DNA of 64,000 bases from Larkinella rosea (lineage in GTDB: Bacteria > Bacteroidota > Bacteroidia > Cytophagales > Spirosomataceae). The position numbers and the translations under genes were made by a program. This document shows positions 41,253 through 50,674 of this stretch, piece by piece. Position 1 is the first letter of the stretch. Each line of letters begins with the position of its first letter. The notes under the pieces are model-generated. The model saw nothing but the letters and a program-made list of their open reading frames with translations, made no database searches and was not told where the DNA came from. Location: the NCBI RefSeq assembly GCF_003858635.1, contig NZ_RQJO01000008.1, forward strand, positions 744,001 to 808,000, in the 5' to 3' direction.

Positions 41253-41480
41253 ATGACCAAAATGGAAATTGGGCCGTTTCACTTTCAGATCGTTGTTGAT
41301 GTAATCAAAAATTATGCGGGAATCGACAGAGAGAATCGAATGCTATATACTGCAAATTTGGTTATTTCACACGAAAAAGTAGTTATTCCGTACGAAATGA
41401 CTTTTTTAGTAGGAAATGAGGGCGTAGTTTTCACTTGTAATTCGAGCAAGAAAACAAGAAACAAGGAACTGAACTACTAA
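41253..41480 (+). CDS. Hypothetical small protein
   Basis: A 75-residue protein from the ATG at 41253 (MTKMEIGPFHFQ); a TTG 69 nt upstream would add 23 residues, but ATG is preferred. It is beta-rich (LVISHEKVVIPYEMTFLVGNEGVVFTCN) with a basic Lys/Arg/Asn tail. No known domain was recognised. It is 10 nt before the HTH gene at 41491 and probably co-transcribed with it. Confidence 0.5.
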   Translation: MTKMEIGPFHFQIVVDVIKNYAGIDRENRMLYTANLVISHEKVVIPYEMTFLVGNEGVVFTCNSSKKTRNKELNY

Positions 41481-41490
41481 ATTAATAACA

Positions 41491-41916
41491 ATGCGGAACG
41501 TTAAGAATTTATCTGGACAAGAAGTGGAGCAACTCCGTCAGACGATTCGTGAGAGCCAAAACAACGTTTTGAAAAAGCGTTGCCAGTGCGTGCTCTACAG
41601 CTACTACGGTCTGACCGTTAGCGAATTGATGGAAATGTTTGCTGTAGATCGTCGCAGCATCTACAACTGGATGAATCGCTGGCAGGAAGACGGTGTTCAG
41701 GGACTGCAGGACAAACCCGGTCGTGGTTTGAAACCGAAACTGAATCCGGAAGATCAGCAGCACGTTGAAAAAGTAATTCAGGCGATGATGACGTTCCCGA
41801 AAGAACCGCGTCAGGTGTTGCAGCAAATCAATCACCAACTGCCGAAGCCTGTTAGTCAGGACACTCTGCGTCGCTTTGTAAAGAAAATATCGAGAATAGA
41901 CAGCATGGCTGCCTGA
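41491..41916 (+). CDS. IS630-type transposase HTH fragment, possibly domesticated
   Basis: A 141-residue protein resembling the N-terminal helix-turn-helix part of IS630-family transposases: KRCQCVLYSYYGLTVSELMEMFAVDRRSIYNWMNRWQEDGVQGLQDKPGRG, followed by a winged-helix-like PKLNPEDQQHVEKVIQ...QDTLRRFVKK. The DDE catalytic half is absent and the reading frame ends neatly before a strong terminator (41933-41981). Its intact frame and proper terminator favour a domesticated DNA-binding protein over a random remnant, but both remain possible. Confidence 0.75.
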   Translation: MRNVKNLSGQEVEQLRQTIRESQNNVLKKRCQCVLYSYYGLTVSELMEMFAVDRRSIYNWMNRWQEDGVQGLQDKPGRGLKPKLNPEDQQHVEKVIQAMMTFPKEPRQVLQQINHQLPKPVSQDTLRRFVKKISRIDSMAA

Positions 41917-41932
41917 TTATCAATAGATAGAT

Positions 41933-41981
41933 CGAATAGTCAGTAGGAACCCCGGTTTGGGCGTTTAGTACTGACTATTCG
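41933..41981. terminator. Bidirectional terminator before dnaG
   Basis: CGAATAGTCAGTA (41933-41945) pairs perfectly with TACTGACTATTCG (41969-41981), followed by CTTTTAT on the plus strand. It lies between the convergent HTH gene and dnaG. Confidence 0.8.
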
Positions 41982-41989
41982 CTTTTATA

Positions 41990-43984
41990 TTACGATACAA
42001 CGGTGCCCAATAGCCGACCGATCTCAATGTCTACTTTTTTGTAGTGCATATATTCTACCATCAGTCGGTCGCTTTCTGCCGGATCAGTCGCCTGACTGAT
42101 CAATTGTTTTAGGTCCCGCATTTGTTGCTCCGCAACCAGTTTTTTCAATCGCAGAATATTGCCAAAAGCCGCATCGGCTAGTTTATCAATTTCCGTTGGT
42201 ACGTAAATTTCGTGTTTCTGCCAGTTTTCACTCAACTGATGGCGAACCGTAACCAGGCCAATCGTTTGTTGTTGGTATTCCGAATTCCGGTGCTGTAAAA
42301 AATAATCCGCCGTCCGTATTTCACTGGCCAGAAACCCCTCCCGGATTTCCCGCAGCATTTCGTTAAAAACCGGGGTTACAAATTCCATGGAACCCAATTC
42401 GCTCAGCATGTAATGGCAGACCGAAATATCCGGTTCCAGTTCGTGCGCACCATAATTAACCAATAGCCTCACACATTCCTCTTCCTGATAAGAAAGCTGA
42501 GAGCGGTTTTGCTGCTGCTTGACCGGGTCCGTAGCCCGGCGATTGACGGGCGATTCCTCTACTGAAAAATCATTTAGAATTTCCGTTAGCTCTTCCGGGA
42601 ACGAAGCCGGGCTCTGACTGGCCGTCCGATTTGAAGCCGAAGCCCTATCCTGTTGCTGCTTAAGCTGCTGTTTTTGCTGACTGAGAACCATCCGGTTACT
42701 TTCCGAGATCAATGTTTGCTCATCGACCTGGAGTTGGCGGGCGGTTTTCTGAAAGAAGACCTGCCGTTTGATCGGATCAGGTATCTTGGAGATGCTTTGA
42801 ATAATTTCCGATATGATTTCGGCCCGCTTGAACGGATTGTCGCCCGCATCTTTCAGCAGGATATCGGTTTTAAACGTAATAAAATCGTTGGAATGCTGGC
42901 TCAGGTATTTTTTAAAAGCGTCGGCGCCCACCTTCCGGACGTAGCTGTCGGGATCGTCGCCGTCGGGGAACGTTGCCACACTGACGTTCAGGCCCTCTTC
43001 CAGCACCATGTCCAACCCACGCAAAGCGGCTTTGATACCGGCGGCATCGCCGTCGTACAGAATGGTGACGTTCTGGGTAAACCGGCTGATCAACCGAATT
43101 TGCTCGATCGTCAATGAAGTACCCGACGACGCTACCACGTTTTTGATCCCGGCCTGGTGCAAAGACAGCACGTCCGTATATCCCTCCGTTAGGTAACAAA
43201 TGTCGTCTTGACGGATGGCATTCTTGGCTTGAAAGATACCGTATAAAACCTGGCTTTTGTGGTAAACCTCCGTCTCCGGTGAGTTAATATACTTCGGTTG
43301 ATTCTTATCCGTTTTCAGAATCCGCGCTCCGAAGGCAATCACCCGGCCGGAGACGTTATGGATCGGAAAAATCACCCGGCCCCGAAATCGGTCGTAGGTC
43401 TTGCCGCCTTCTTTCGACAAAATCAAACCGGCTTTTTCGAGTAATTCCGGTCGATAGCCCCGGCGGGTGGCTTCCTGCAACAAGGCGTCCCACTGATCGG
43501 AGCTATACCCCAGTTCGAACGACTGAACGGTGTTGTCCAGAAAACCGCGTTCGCGGAAATAACTCAGGCCGATACTCTGGCCTTCGTCGGAAGTCAGCAA
43601 ATGAGAATGGTAAAAATCTTTGGCAAAATTCAGCACGATGAACAGACTTTCCCGTTCATTTTGTTTGATCAGTTCATCGGGCGTCAGCTGCTCTTCGGCC
43701 ACTTCAATTCCGTATTTCTTGGCCAGATGACGCAAGGCTTCCGGATAACCGATGTTTTCGATGTCCATCACAAACCGTACGGGATCTCCGGCTTTGCCGC
43801 AACCAAAACACTTGTAGATTTGACGAGCGGGCGAAACGTTGAACGAGGGCGACTTTTCGTTGTGAAATGGGCAGCAGGCAATCCAGTTCTGGCCCCGTTT
43901 TTTGAGCGAGACATAGTCACTGACAACGTCGATAATATCCGCCGACTGGCGGATGCGGTCGATGGTTTCCTCCGGAATGCGCAT
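41990..43984 (-). CDS. dnaG: DNA primase DnaG
   Basis: A 664-residue primase that makes RNA primers for lagging-strand synthesis. The N-terminal CHC2 zinc finger is CPFHNEKSPSFNVSPARQ...YKCFGCGKAGD. The RNA-polymerase domain includes VIFPIHNVSGRVIAFGARIL and the TOPRIM core CYLTEGYTDVLSLHQAG...TILYDGDAAGIKAALRG. The C-terminal helicase-binding region follows a Gln/Ser-rich linker (QQKQQLKQQQDRASASN). Full length for Bacteroidota. The start MRIPEETIDRIRQSADI is canonical. It appears to be transcribed alone here. Confidence 0.97.
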   Translation of the reverse strand: MRIPEETIDRIRQSADIIDVVSDYVSLKKRGQNWIACCPFHNEKSPSFNVSPARQIYKCFGCGKAGDPVRFVMDIENIGYPEALRHLAKKYGIEVAEEQLTPDELIKQNERESLFIVLNFAKDFYHSHLLTSDEGQSIGLSYFRERGFLDNTVQSFELGYSSDQWDALLQEATRRGYRPELLEKAGLILSKEGGKTYDRFRGRVIFPIHNVSGRVIAFGARILKTDKNQPKYINSPETEVYHKSQVLYGIFQAKNAIRQDDICYLTEGYTDVLSLHQAGIKNVVASSGTSLTIEQIRLISRFTQNVTILYDGDAAGIKAALRGLDMVLEEGLNVSVATFPDGDDPDSYVRKVGADAFKKYLSQHSNDFITFKTDILLKDAGDNPFKRAEIISEIIQSISKIPDPIKRQVFFQKTARQLQVDEQTLISESNRMVLSQQKQQLKQQQDRASASNRTASQSPASFPEELTEILNDFSVEESPVNRRATDPVKQQQNRSQLSYQEEECVRLLVNYGAHELEPDISVCHYMLSELGSMEFVTPVFNEMLREIREGFLASEIRTADYFLQHRNSEYQQQTIGLVTVRHQLSENWQKHEIYVPTEIDKLADAAFGNILRLKKLVAEQQMRDLKQLISQATDPAESDRLMVEYMHYKKVDIEIGRLLGTVVS

Positions 43985-44113
43985 GTATCAAAGGTACATA
44001 ACTCCACCCGGTTTTGGCAACATTTTTGCTAAATGAGTTATCGACAGGCAACCTCTTAGTCTCTCTTTTTCCCTCATCCTATGACAACTGCACTACCTAT
44101 AGAATTAAAGAAA

Positions 44114-45493
44114 ATGATATCGTTAAATTTGATTCGACAAGCAATTGTTTTGTCGGCCAGTATTTTTCTACTGATCAGTTTAAATAGCTGCCACAAAAAT
44201 ACGGATGGCGATGCCGTTACTCCGCAGTCAAAAACCGCTGATCAATACAGTGCCGATGTTGCACTCCGGTGGTCAGGAATGCAGTTGTACCTGCTACGAA
44301 ATACGACTGGTTTTTCACCACCCGTAGCGTCGCGGGCGTTGGGATACGCCGGGTTAGCACTTTATGAGTCGATTGTGCCGGGTTTGCCCACCAATCAATC
44401 ATTAGCCGGGCAACTGGCCGGGCTAGCGGAACTGCCAAAAATAGATGCCCAGGCCGAATACTACTGGCCAGCGTCGGCGAACGCAGCCGAGGCACAAATC
44501 CTGCGGCAACTCTACGCGAATACCAGCGATGCGAACAAAGCAAAAATTGACTCCCTGGAAAATCTAACGTTGGCGGAATTTAAAAAAGAAACGGTTTCGG
44601 CGGAAGTGCTGGATCGGTCGGCGGTTTTTGGGAAGCAGCTGGCTGACGCCATTTTTGAATGGTCGAAAACCGATGGCGGGCATGAAGGCTATAATCGGAA
44701 CTACCCAGTCGATTTCAAAGTGCCGCTTTTCAACGGCTCCTGGCAGGTGACGGAGAACGGCCGGAAAATTCCGATGCAGCCATATTGGGGAAAAAACCGC
44801 CTGTTTGTGGCCGGAAATTCGACCCTGCCGCTGCCCAAACCGCTGGCCGTTTCGGCGGATGTGAAATCACAGTATTTCGCCCAATACCTCGAAGTCTATA
44901 CCAAAAACAAATCCCTGACACAAACGGAAAAGGAGATTTCAATCTGGTGGGCCGACGATCCGAGCGAAACGTTTACACCCCCCGGTCATTCGTATAACCT
45001 GGCCCGGATCACGATTCAAACGGCGAAAGCGGATCTCGGAAAAGCCGCTGAAACCCTCGCCCGAACCGGTCTTGCCGTAGCCGATGCCTTCACGATTTGC
45101 TGGAAATTAAAGTACATCCACAACAATGAACGGCCTTACACATTCGTGCGCCGGACCATTGATCCGGCCTGGATTCCGTTCTGGCCTGCGCCCCCTTTCC
45201 CGGGGTATTCGTCCGGGCACGCCACGCAGTCGGCGGCAGCAGCTACGGTTTTGAGTGGGCTATACGGCGAGCTATTTTCATTCACCGATGATTCGCACGT
45301 CAATCGGGTTCGGGATCTGAAACGAAATACGGATTTTAAAGCCCGGAGTTTTACTACGTTCTGGGCTGCGGCCGAAGAGTCGGCTTATTCGCGTTACCTG
45401 GGCGGTATTCACACCCGTCAGGACAACGAAACCGGTTTGAGTGTCGGAAAGGAAATTGGAAGAAATATCAATAATCTGAACTGGAAGAAATGA
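44114..45493 (+). CDS. PAP2/vanadium haloperoxidase-like lipoprotein
   Basis: I prefer the ATG at 44114, which gives a lipoprotein signal (MISLNLIRQAIVLSASIFLL, lipobox LNSC with Cys26), over 44081. The C-terminal half carries the three PAP2/vanadium-haloperoxidase phosphate-binding motifs: KYIHNNERPYTFVRR, FPGYSSGHATQSAAA and SRYLGGIHTRQD. Members are acid phosphatases or vanadate-dependent haloperoxidases; the all-helical length (about 459 residues) fits the Bacteroidota vanadium-haloperoxidase-like group. It is probably periplasmic, lipid-anchored. It is convergent with purF across a shared terminator. Confidence 0.88.
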   Translation: MISLNLIRQAIVLSASIFLLISLNSCHKNTDGDAVTPQSKTADQYSADVALRWSGMQLYLLRNTTGFSPPVASRALGYAGLALYESIVPGLPTNQSLAGQLAGLAELPKIDAQAEYYWPASANAAEAQILRQLYANTSDANKAKIDSLENLTLAEFKKETVSAEVLDRSAVFGKQLADAIFEWSKTDGGHEGYNRNYPVDFKVPLFNGSWQVTENGRKIPMQPYWGKNRLFVAGNSTLPLPKPLAVSADVKSQYFAQYLEVYTKNKSLTQTEKEISIWWADDPSETFTPPGHSYNLARITIQTAKADLGKAAETLARTGLAVADAFTICWKLKYIHNNERPYTFVRRTIDPAWIPFWPAPPFPGYSSGHATQSAAAATVLSGLYGELFSFTDDSHVNRVRDLKRNTDFKARSFTTFWAAAEESAYSRYLGGIHTRQDNETGLSVGKEIGRNINNLNWKK

Positions 45494-45506
45494 TACTGGT
45501 AAAAAA

Positions 45507-45561
45507 GCAAACGCCAACTATAAAAGTATGAACCGAAGTCCCTTTTACGGTTGGCGTTTGC
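45507..45561. terminator. Bidirectional terminator
   Basis: GCAAACGCCAAC (45507-45518) pairs with GTTGGCGTTTGC (45550-45561), flanked by an A-run on the left and CTTTT on the right, between convergent genes. Confidence 0.8.
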
Positions 45562-45582
45562 CTTTTATGATTCCGTTGTTTC

Positions 45583-47475
45583 TTAATAGGCCCGAACGCC
45601 TTTTCCTTCCACGAAGTTGACGAAGGCTTTATTGACAACTTTGTTACCGCCAGGCGTTGGGTAGTTACCTGTAAAATACCAGTCGCCGGAATGGTTGGCG
45701 CAGGCTTTGTGCAGATTTTCAACGGTCTGGAAAATAACCGCAACTTCAGCTTTCAAGTCTTTGGGTTTTACAATTTCCCCTACTTTATCCGAAATTTGCT
45801 CGTGCGTGAACGGATCGTACAACGCCTTGACGTAATTGATCGATGCGGCATTGCCCGATTCGATGGCCGCAACGCATTGCGCATACACTTCATCCACCCG
45901 GTTTTCCAAACCGCTTTCTTTCAGTAGTTGTAAGGTTGCCCGGAAAGCTACAAATTCCTTCATTTTCGACATGTCGATGCCGTAGCAGTCGGGGAAGCGA
46001 ATCTGGGGTGCCGACGAAACAATAATAATTTTCTTGGGCCCCAACCGGTCGAGCATCTTCAGAATGCTCTTTTCGAGGGTGGTACCCCGAACGATGGAAT
46101 CATCAATAACCACTACGTTGTCAACCCCTTTCCGAATGACTTCAAAGGTCGTGTCGTACACGTGCGAAACCATCTCATCCCGTTGCGAATCGTCGGTAAT
46201 GAACGTCCGGAGTTTCACATCTTTCGAAACGAGTTTCTCAATCCGGGGGCGGAACGACAACAGCCGGTCGAGATCCTGTTCAAACAGAATACCGTCCATG
46301 ATGGCTTTCTTGCGCTGCTTGGCCAGGTATTCCTCAATGCCTTCCACCAGACCGAAGAAGGACGTTTCGGCGGTATTCGGGATGTACGAGAAAACCGTAT
46401 TCTCCAGATCGTAATCGATTTCCTGCAAAATCTGCGGAATCAGCAGTTTACCGAGCGTTTTGCGCTCGTTATAAATGTCGGGATCGGAGGCACGGGAGAA
46501 ATAAATCCGCTCGAAACTGCACGAACGTTTTTCAATCGGCTTGATGAATTCGTATTCGTCGTATTCGCCGTATTTGTCAATGATCAGCGCGTGACCGGGT
46601 TTTACTTCGTGAATCTGGTTGTATTCAACGTTGAATGCGGTTTTGATCGCCGGTTTTTCGGAGGCAACGACCACCACTTCGTCATCGGCATAATAATAGG
46701 CCGGGCGAATACCCGCCGGATCGCGGGCAACAAAGGCAGCCCCAAAACCGGTCATACCGACCATCGAATAGCCTCCGTCAAAGTCGCGGCAGGAACGGTG
46801 CAACACCCGTTGCAGGTCCATGTTGTCTTCGATGATGTCCGATAGGTCGGGATTTTCGTAAATACCCTTGAAACGGTCGAACACCCGCTGGTTTTCTTCA
46901 TCCAGAAAGTGCCCGATTTTTTCCATAACCGTTACCGTATCTACTTCGTCCTTCGGATGTTGCCCCAATGAAACCAGTTTATCAAAGAGCTCTTCAACAT
47001 TGGTCATGTTGAAGTTTCCGGCCATGACGAGGTTACGGCTGCGCCAGTTGTTCTGACGAAGCATCGGGTGGCAATTTTCAATTTCATTCGCTCCGTGCGT
47101 CCCGTAGCGCAGGTGACCCATCCAGACTTCTCCCGTAAACGCAAGGTTTTCCTGAAGCCAGCGGGCATCGCGGGCTTTTTCCTTGTTGTTCTTCAGCGCT
47201 TTACGGAATTTCTTATTGATTTTCTGGAAGATGTCGGCGACCGGCTGGCTGGCTACCGAGCGGTAGCGGCTGATGTAGCGGTGGCCCGGGGGCACGTCAA
47301 TTTTGATGTTGGCAACTCCGGCGCCATCCTGACCCCGGTTTACCTGTTTCTCCATCAGCAGGTACAACTTGTTGATGCCGTATAAATGAGTGCCGTACTT
47401 ATCGATGTAATACTGGTACGGCTTGCGGAGCCTTATCAGGGCAATTCCACACTCGTGCTTTATGGCGTCGCTCAT
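45583..47475 (-). CDS. purF: Amidophosphoribosyltransferase
   Basis: A 630-residue enzyme of the first committed step of purine synthesis (PRPP + glutamine to phosphoribosylamine). The N-terminal nucleophile Cys9 follows a short propeptide (MSDAIKHE). The glutaminase domain has NRGQDGAGVA, WMGHLRYGTHG and GNFNMTN. The phosphoribosyltransferase domain has the PRPP loop NVVVIDDSIVRGTT. It is longer than E. coli PurF (about 505 residues), as in the extended Bacteroidota form, with extra segments in the first domain (QKINKKFRKALKNNKEKARD). Its start faces a 650-bp intergenic region; TAACTTTG at 47549-47542 (minus) is a possible -7 element. Confidence 0.93.
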   Translation of the reverse strand: MSDAIKHECGIALIRLRKPYQYYIDKYGTHLYGINKLYLLMEKQVNRGQDGAGVANIKIDVPPGHRYISRYRSVASQPVADIFQKINKKFRKALKNNKEKARDARWLQENLAFTGEVWMGHLRYGTHGANEIENCHPMLRQNNWRSRNLVMAGNFNMTNVEELFDKLVSLGQHPKDEVDTVTVMEKIGHFLDEENQRVFDRFKGIYENPDLSDIIEDNMDLQRVLHRSCRDFDGGYSMVGMTGFGAAFVARDPAGIRPAYYYADDEVVVVASEKPAIKTAFNVEYNQIHEVKPGHALIIDKYGEYDEYEFIKPIEKRSCSFERIYFSRASDPDIYNERKTLGKLLIPQILQEIDYDLENTVFSYIPNTAETSFFGLVEGIEEYLAKQRKKAIMDGILFEQDLDRLLSFRPRIEKLVSKDVKLRTFITDDSQRDEMVSHVYDTTFEVIRKGVDNVVVIDDSIVRGTTLEKSILKMLDRLGPKKIIIVSSAPQIRFPDCYGIDMSKMKEFVAFRATLQLLKESGLENRVDEVYAQCVAAIESGNAASINYVKALYDPFTHEQISDKVGEIVKPKDLKAEVAVIFQTVENLHKACANHSGDWYFTGNYPTPGGNKVVNKAFVNFVEGKGVRAY

Positions 47476-48122
47476 GCCTGGTTTTTTAGTTGATATGAAG
47501 TTAACCTCCGAAGGTGAATTTTCGTTCAGTTGAAGTTAAGGCAAAGTTACGAAAAGGGCAAAGTCTATTATCTACGAGTAACGATACTTTTTTCTAATTA
47601 TGATTAAAAGGATGGCAAATGGGAGTCGTTGGTAAAAAATAGGCAGTTCAAAAATTTTACTACGAAATACATTCGGTTACGGTTTTTAGAAAAGAAGTTT
47701 CATGTACTCATAATCAAGAGTTTATATATGAATTGTCAGAAATATATTGTTGTAAGCTATTGATTATCAGCAAGATTTTATTTGCATAGTACAATCTGTT
47801 AGTGTAATATTGATTTCAAATGGTTACTTATTGTTATTCATTTATAGTATAATTTTAACTCTGTCCACTATGATAAAAATGTACTTCTCTTACAATTCCC
47901 ATCCCAACTGTAGATAGCCGACTGGTGTAAGGTCGTCGGTCATGCTGCCAGCATTCGAATTTTTAAGGTTTGCTCTTCTTGATCTGCCAATGGATTTGAT
48001 CATTGGATTCCATACGGTTTGAATCTGCGATTCGGTTTGACAAAACCCTTGTCTTGGGTGTGCCGAACATGATTTTTGATTTCCCCTTTTTGTCGTTTCC
48101 AATCAACATTTTGGCACTATCC
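47476..48122. other. 647-bp gap between purF and the beta-helix gene
   Basis: Very AT-rich, especially 47560-47880. The two divergent genes must have their promoters here, but I see no complete -33/-7 pair. A short frame on the minus strand (47890-48102) and the upstream part of the plus-strand frame (from 48003) have no protein-like features. Confidence 0.5.
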
Positions 48123-50600
48123 ATGAAAAAATTTACTTCTGATTACATTTTTGTATATCAACCCTACATCTCTGCCACACTGAAATTTCTTTCGGTTTTG
48201 ACGGTTTTCTTTTTAGGGCTAACCCCCGGACTCTATGCCCAAATCACCGTCAACGGCTCCGGTAATTATTCAACCATCCAGGAAGCTGTCAACAACGCGT
48301 CGGCGGGCGCAACCATTGCCGTACCGGCTGGTGTATACAATGAAAATATAACGATTGCCAAGTCGCTAACCATTACGGGCGCAGGCCGGACCAGCACCAC
48401 CATCGTCGGGCAATCCGGGGGGGAAGCTACGGTTGGTGTCAATGGCCCCCTGACCGGGTTTTCTTTAACCGGATTTACGATTTTAGGTCTTGACAATGGA
48501 AATCCGGGTATTGAAAATGGCGCCCTTTTTCTACGGGGGACATTAAGTTCGGTGACCATTGCCGACAACGAAATCATTGCAAACGGAGATCTGGGTTTTG
48601 CTACCATTTACGGGAGCGCGATCAATGCGATTACGGTCAGTGGAAATATTTTCTCAGGAAAAACCTTTACAGGCGACAACCCCAATACCGGAGATCAATT
48701 TGTAATAAATAACGTGGCCAGAGCCCCGGTTTTTTTCAATGGGGGAGGCTCTGGAAGCCGGGTTTCCAATCTGACATTTACGGATAATCAGATAACCGCT
48801 ATTGCGGGTACATCCGCAGGCGGCAACCTGCTCGTCAACATAGAAGCGGAGAATGCAACCATTAAAGGCAATACATTTTCCGGTTCCACCGGGGGGGCGA
48901 TCCCAAGAGCTGCTTTGCGACTACGGGGAACGGGACATAGTGTTACCTGTAACACATTTCTGTCTTCCTGTTCCAACTGCTTGCATATTGAGCGGGATAA
49001 GTTTAATGAAGACCCCTTATCGGGGGCCACTCCTTCTTCCGTAGTGGGTTTAGCTTCACAAAACACATTCCCGGACGGGGGGTATTATGTAAGTCCATCG
49101 ACCTCGTTTACCGCTATTTATCCTACCAGTGCGCAGGCACAGGCCGTTGTTACCGGTGGACAGACCGTAGCAGAAGCACATTTCACCGCAACGCCCGCCA
49201 GCCAGACGGTGGACGCCGGAACAACCACGTCGCTGACCGCTGTGGGTTGCGATGGCGGTATGGTTTCCTGGAGTCCGGGTGGCGCATCCGGCGCATCATT
49301 CACGACTCCGGCCATCACGGCTACGACAACCTACACGGCTACCTGTACGCCCGCGGGCGGAGGTTGCAGCTTCACGGCCACAGCAACCATTGTGGTGCCA
49401 ACGGTAACGGGGAACTTCGAAGGGTTTATGCAAACCGTCAATTGCAGCAGTCTGACGGGTTGGGTTTGGGACAAAGGCAAACCGAATGTGCCCTTGCAGG
49501 TTGGCTTGTATGAAGGGAATAACCTGATTACCATCATTAATGCCGATAAATTCCGGCAGGATTTGCTGACGGCCAATAAAGGCAACGGGGTTCATGCGTA
49601 CAATATTCCGACGCCGGAAGAATTGAAAAATGGATCAGCCCATGTGCTTACTGCGCGGGTGCTGAACAGTGCTTACCAATTGAAAGATTCGCCAAAAGTA
49701 CTGAATTGCGGAGTACCTAACCCGGCTCCTGTTGCCCCGGCGGTTTCTCCACTGTCGGCCACCGTTAACGTGGCTTACACGTCGAGCCAGTTGCCCGCCT
49801 TTACAGATGCTGATCCGTTGACGTACGGCCTGACGGGTTTACCCAATAATCTGACTTTCGATGGGACTACCCGCGTCATCAGCGGTACGCCGGTCGTTGC
49901 CGGAACGTTCCTCCTGAACTACACCGCCAGCGATGGAACGACCACCAGCTCCGCCAGTGTCACGCTGACCGTAACCGGAACCAATTCCGGCACGGTATCG
50001 GGTAATTTCGAAGGCTTCCTGCAAACCGTTAACTGTGGCGTCTTTACGGGTTGGGTTTACGATAAAAACCAGCCGAATGCGCCAATAACCGTTGAATTCT
50101 TTGAAGGAGGGAACAGCATCGGCGTTGTTGAAGCCAGCAATTTCCGTCAGGATTTGAAAACCGCCGGGAAAGGAAATGGTTTCCATGCTTTTAGCGTCCC
50201 CACTCCGGCGGGTGTGAAAACCGGTACGACCCGGGTCATTGGCGCACGGGTTTTGAACTCGACGTACCAGTTAAAAGACTCCCCCAAAACGCTGAATTGT
50301 CCGTCACCGGCCCCGGCCCGGGTTTCGGCGCCTTCAGCTGAAGGCAACAGCCTGAAAGTTAGTGTATTGGGTAACCCGATTGCGGATCAGGTTCAGGTAG
50401 AGGTTCAGGGCGCGGAAGAGCAGACGCTGCGTTTGCAGATCAATGACGCCCAGGGCCGGATCGTAGCTGAACACATTGTGCAGAAAGCCGGGGCCATCGA
50501 GCGGCAGACGCTCCGGGTTGGTAACCAGCCCGCCGGTTTGTTATTCCTGCGCGTCAGTGTTCCGGGTCAGATCCAGACGCTCAAACTGCTGAAGCCGTAA
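48123..50600 (+). CDS. Secreted beta-helix protein with twin unknown domains and T9SS sorting signal
   Basis: The ATG at 48123 starts a protein of 825 residues with an extended signal peptide (FLSVLTVFFLGLTPGLYAQ). A right-handed beta helix of pectate-lyase type follows (YSTIQEAVNNASAGATIAVPAG, then repeated inverting turns to about residue 310). Next come a PKD/Ig-like segment, a domain of about 105 residues (GNFEGFMQTVNCSSLTGWVWD to SPKVLNC), a He_PIG-type Ig domain (ADPLTYGLTGLPNNLTFDG), a second copy of the domain (GNFEGFLQTVNC to SPKTLNC), and a C-terminal type A sorting domain (VSVLGNPIADQVQVEV to LKLLKP). It is probably exported by the type IX system; the ligand is unknown. Confidence 0.85.
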   Translation: MKKFTSDYIFVYQPYISATLKFLSVLTVFFLGLTPGLYAQITVNGSGNYSTIQEAVNNASAGATIAVPAGVYNENITIAKSLTITGAGRTSTTIVGQSGGEATVGVNGPLTGFSLTGFTILGLDNGNPGIENGALFLRGTLSSVTIADNEIIANGDLGFATIYGSAINAITVSGNIFSGKTFTGDNPNTGDQFVINNVARAPVFFNGGGSGSRVSNLTFTDNQITAIAGTSAGGNLLVNIEAENATIKGNTFSGSTGGAIPRAALRLRGTGHSVTCNTFLSSCSNCLHIERDKFNEDPLSGATPSSVVGLASQNTFPDGGYYVSPSTSFTAIYPTSAQAQAVVTGGQTVAEAHFTATPASQTVDAGTTTSLTAVGCDGGMVSWSPGGASGASFTTPAITATTTYTATCTPAGGGCSFTATATIVVPTVTGNFEGFMQTVNCSSLTGWVWDKGKPNVPLQVGLYEGNNLITIINADKFRQDLLTANKGNGVHAYNIPTPEELKNGSAHVLTARVLNSAYQLKDSPKVLNCGVPNPAPVAPAVSPLSATVNVAYTSSQLPAFTDADPLTYGLTGLPNNLTFDGTTRVISGTPVVAGTFLLNYTASDGTTTSSASVTLTVTGTNSGTVSGNFEGFLQTVNCGVFTGWVYDKNQPNAPITVEFFEGGNSIGVVEASNFRQDLKTAGKGNGFHAFSVPTPAGVKTGTTRVIGARVLNSTYQLKDSPKTLNCPSPAPARVSAPSAEGNSLKVSVLGNPIADQVQVEVQGAEEQTLRLQINDAQGRIVAEHIVQKAGAIERQTLRVGNQPAGLLFLRVSVPGQIQTLKLLKP

Positions 50601-50629
50601 GCATTCTATTCAACAACAGTGACTAACTA

Positions 50630-50665
50630 AAAAAGCCCGCTCTGAGTCATCAGAGCGGGCTTTTT
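50630..50665. terminator. Strong bidirectional terminator
   Basis: AAAAAGCCCGCTCTGA (50630-50645), loop GTCA, TCAGAGCGGGCTTTTT (50650-50665). A perfect 16-bp stem between convergent genes. Confidence 0.93.
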
Positions 50666-50674
50666 AGGATCAGG

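Noticed and set aside
47890-48102. 70-codon minus-strand frame in the purF gap
   Set aside because: No protein-like pattern; it overlaps the probable leader of the beta-helix gene.
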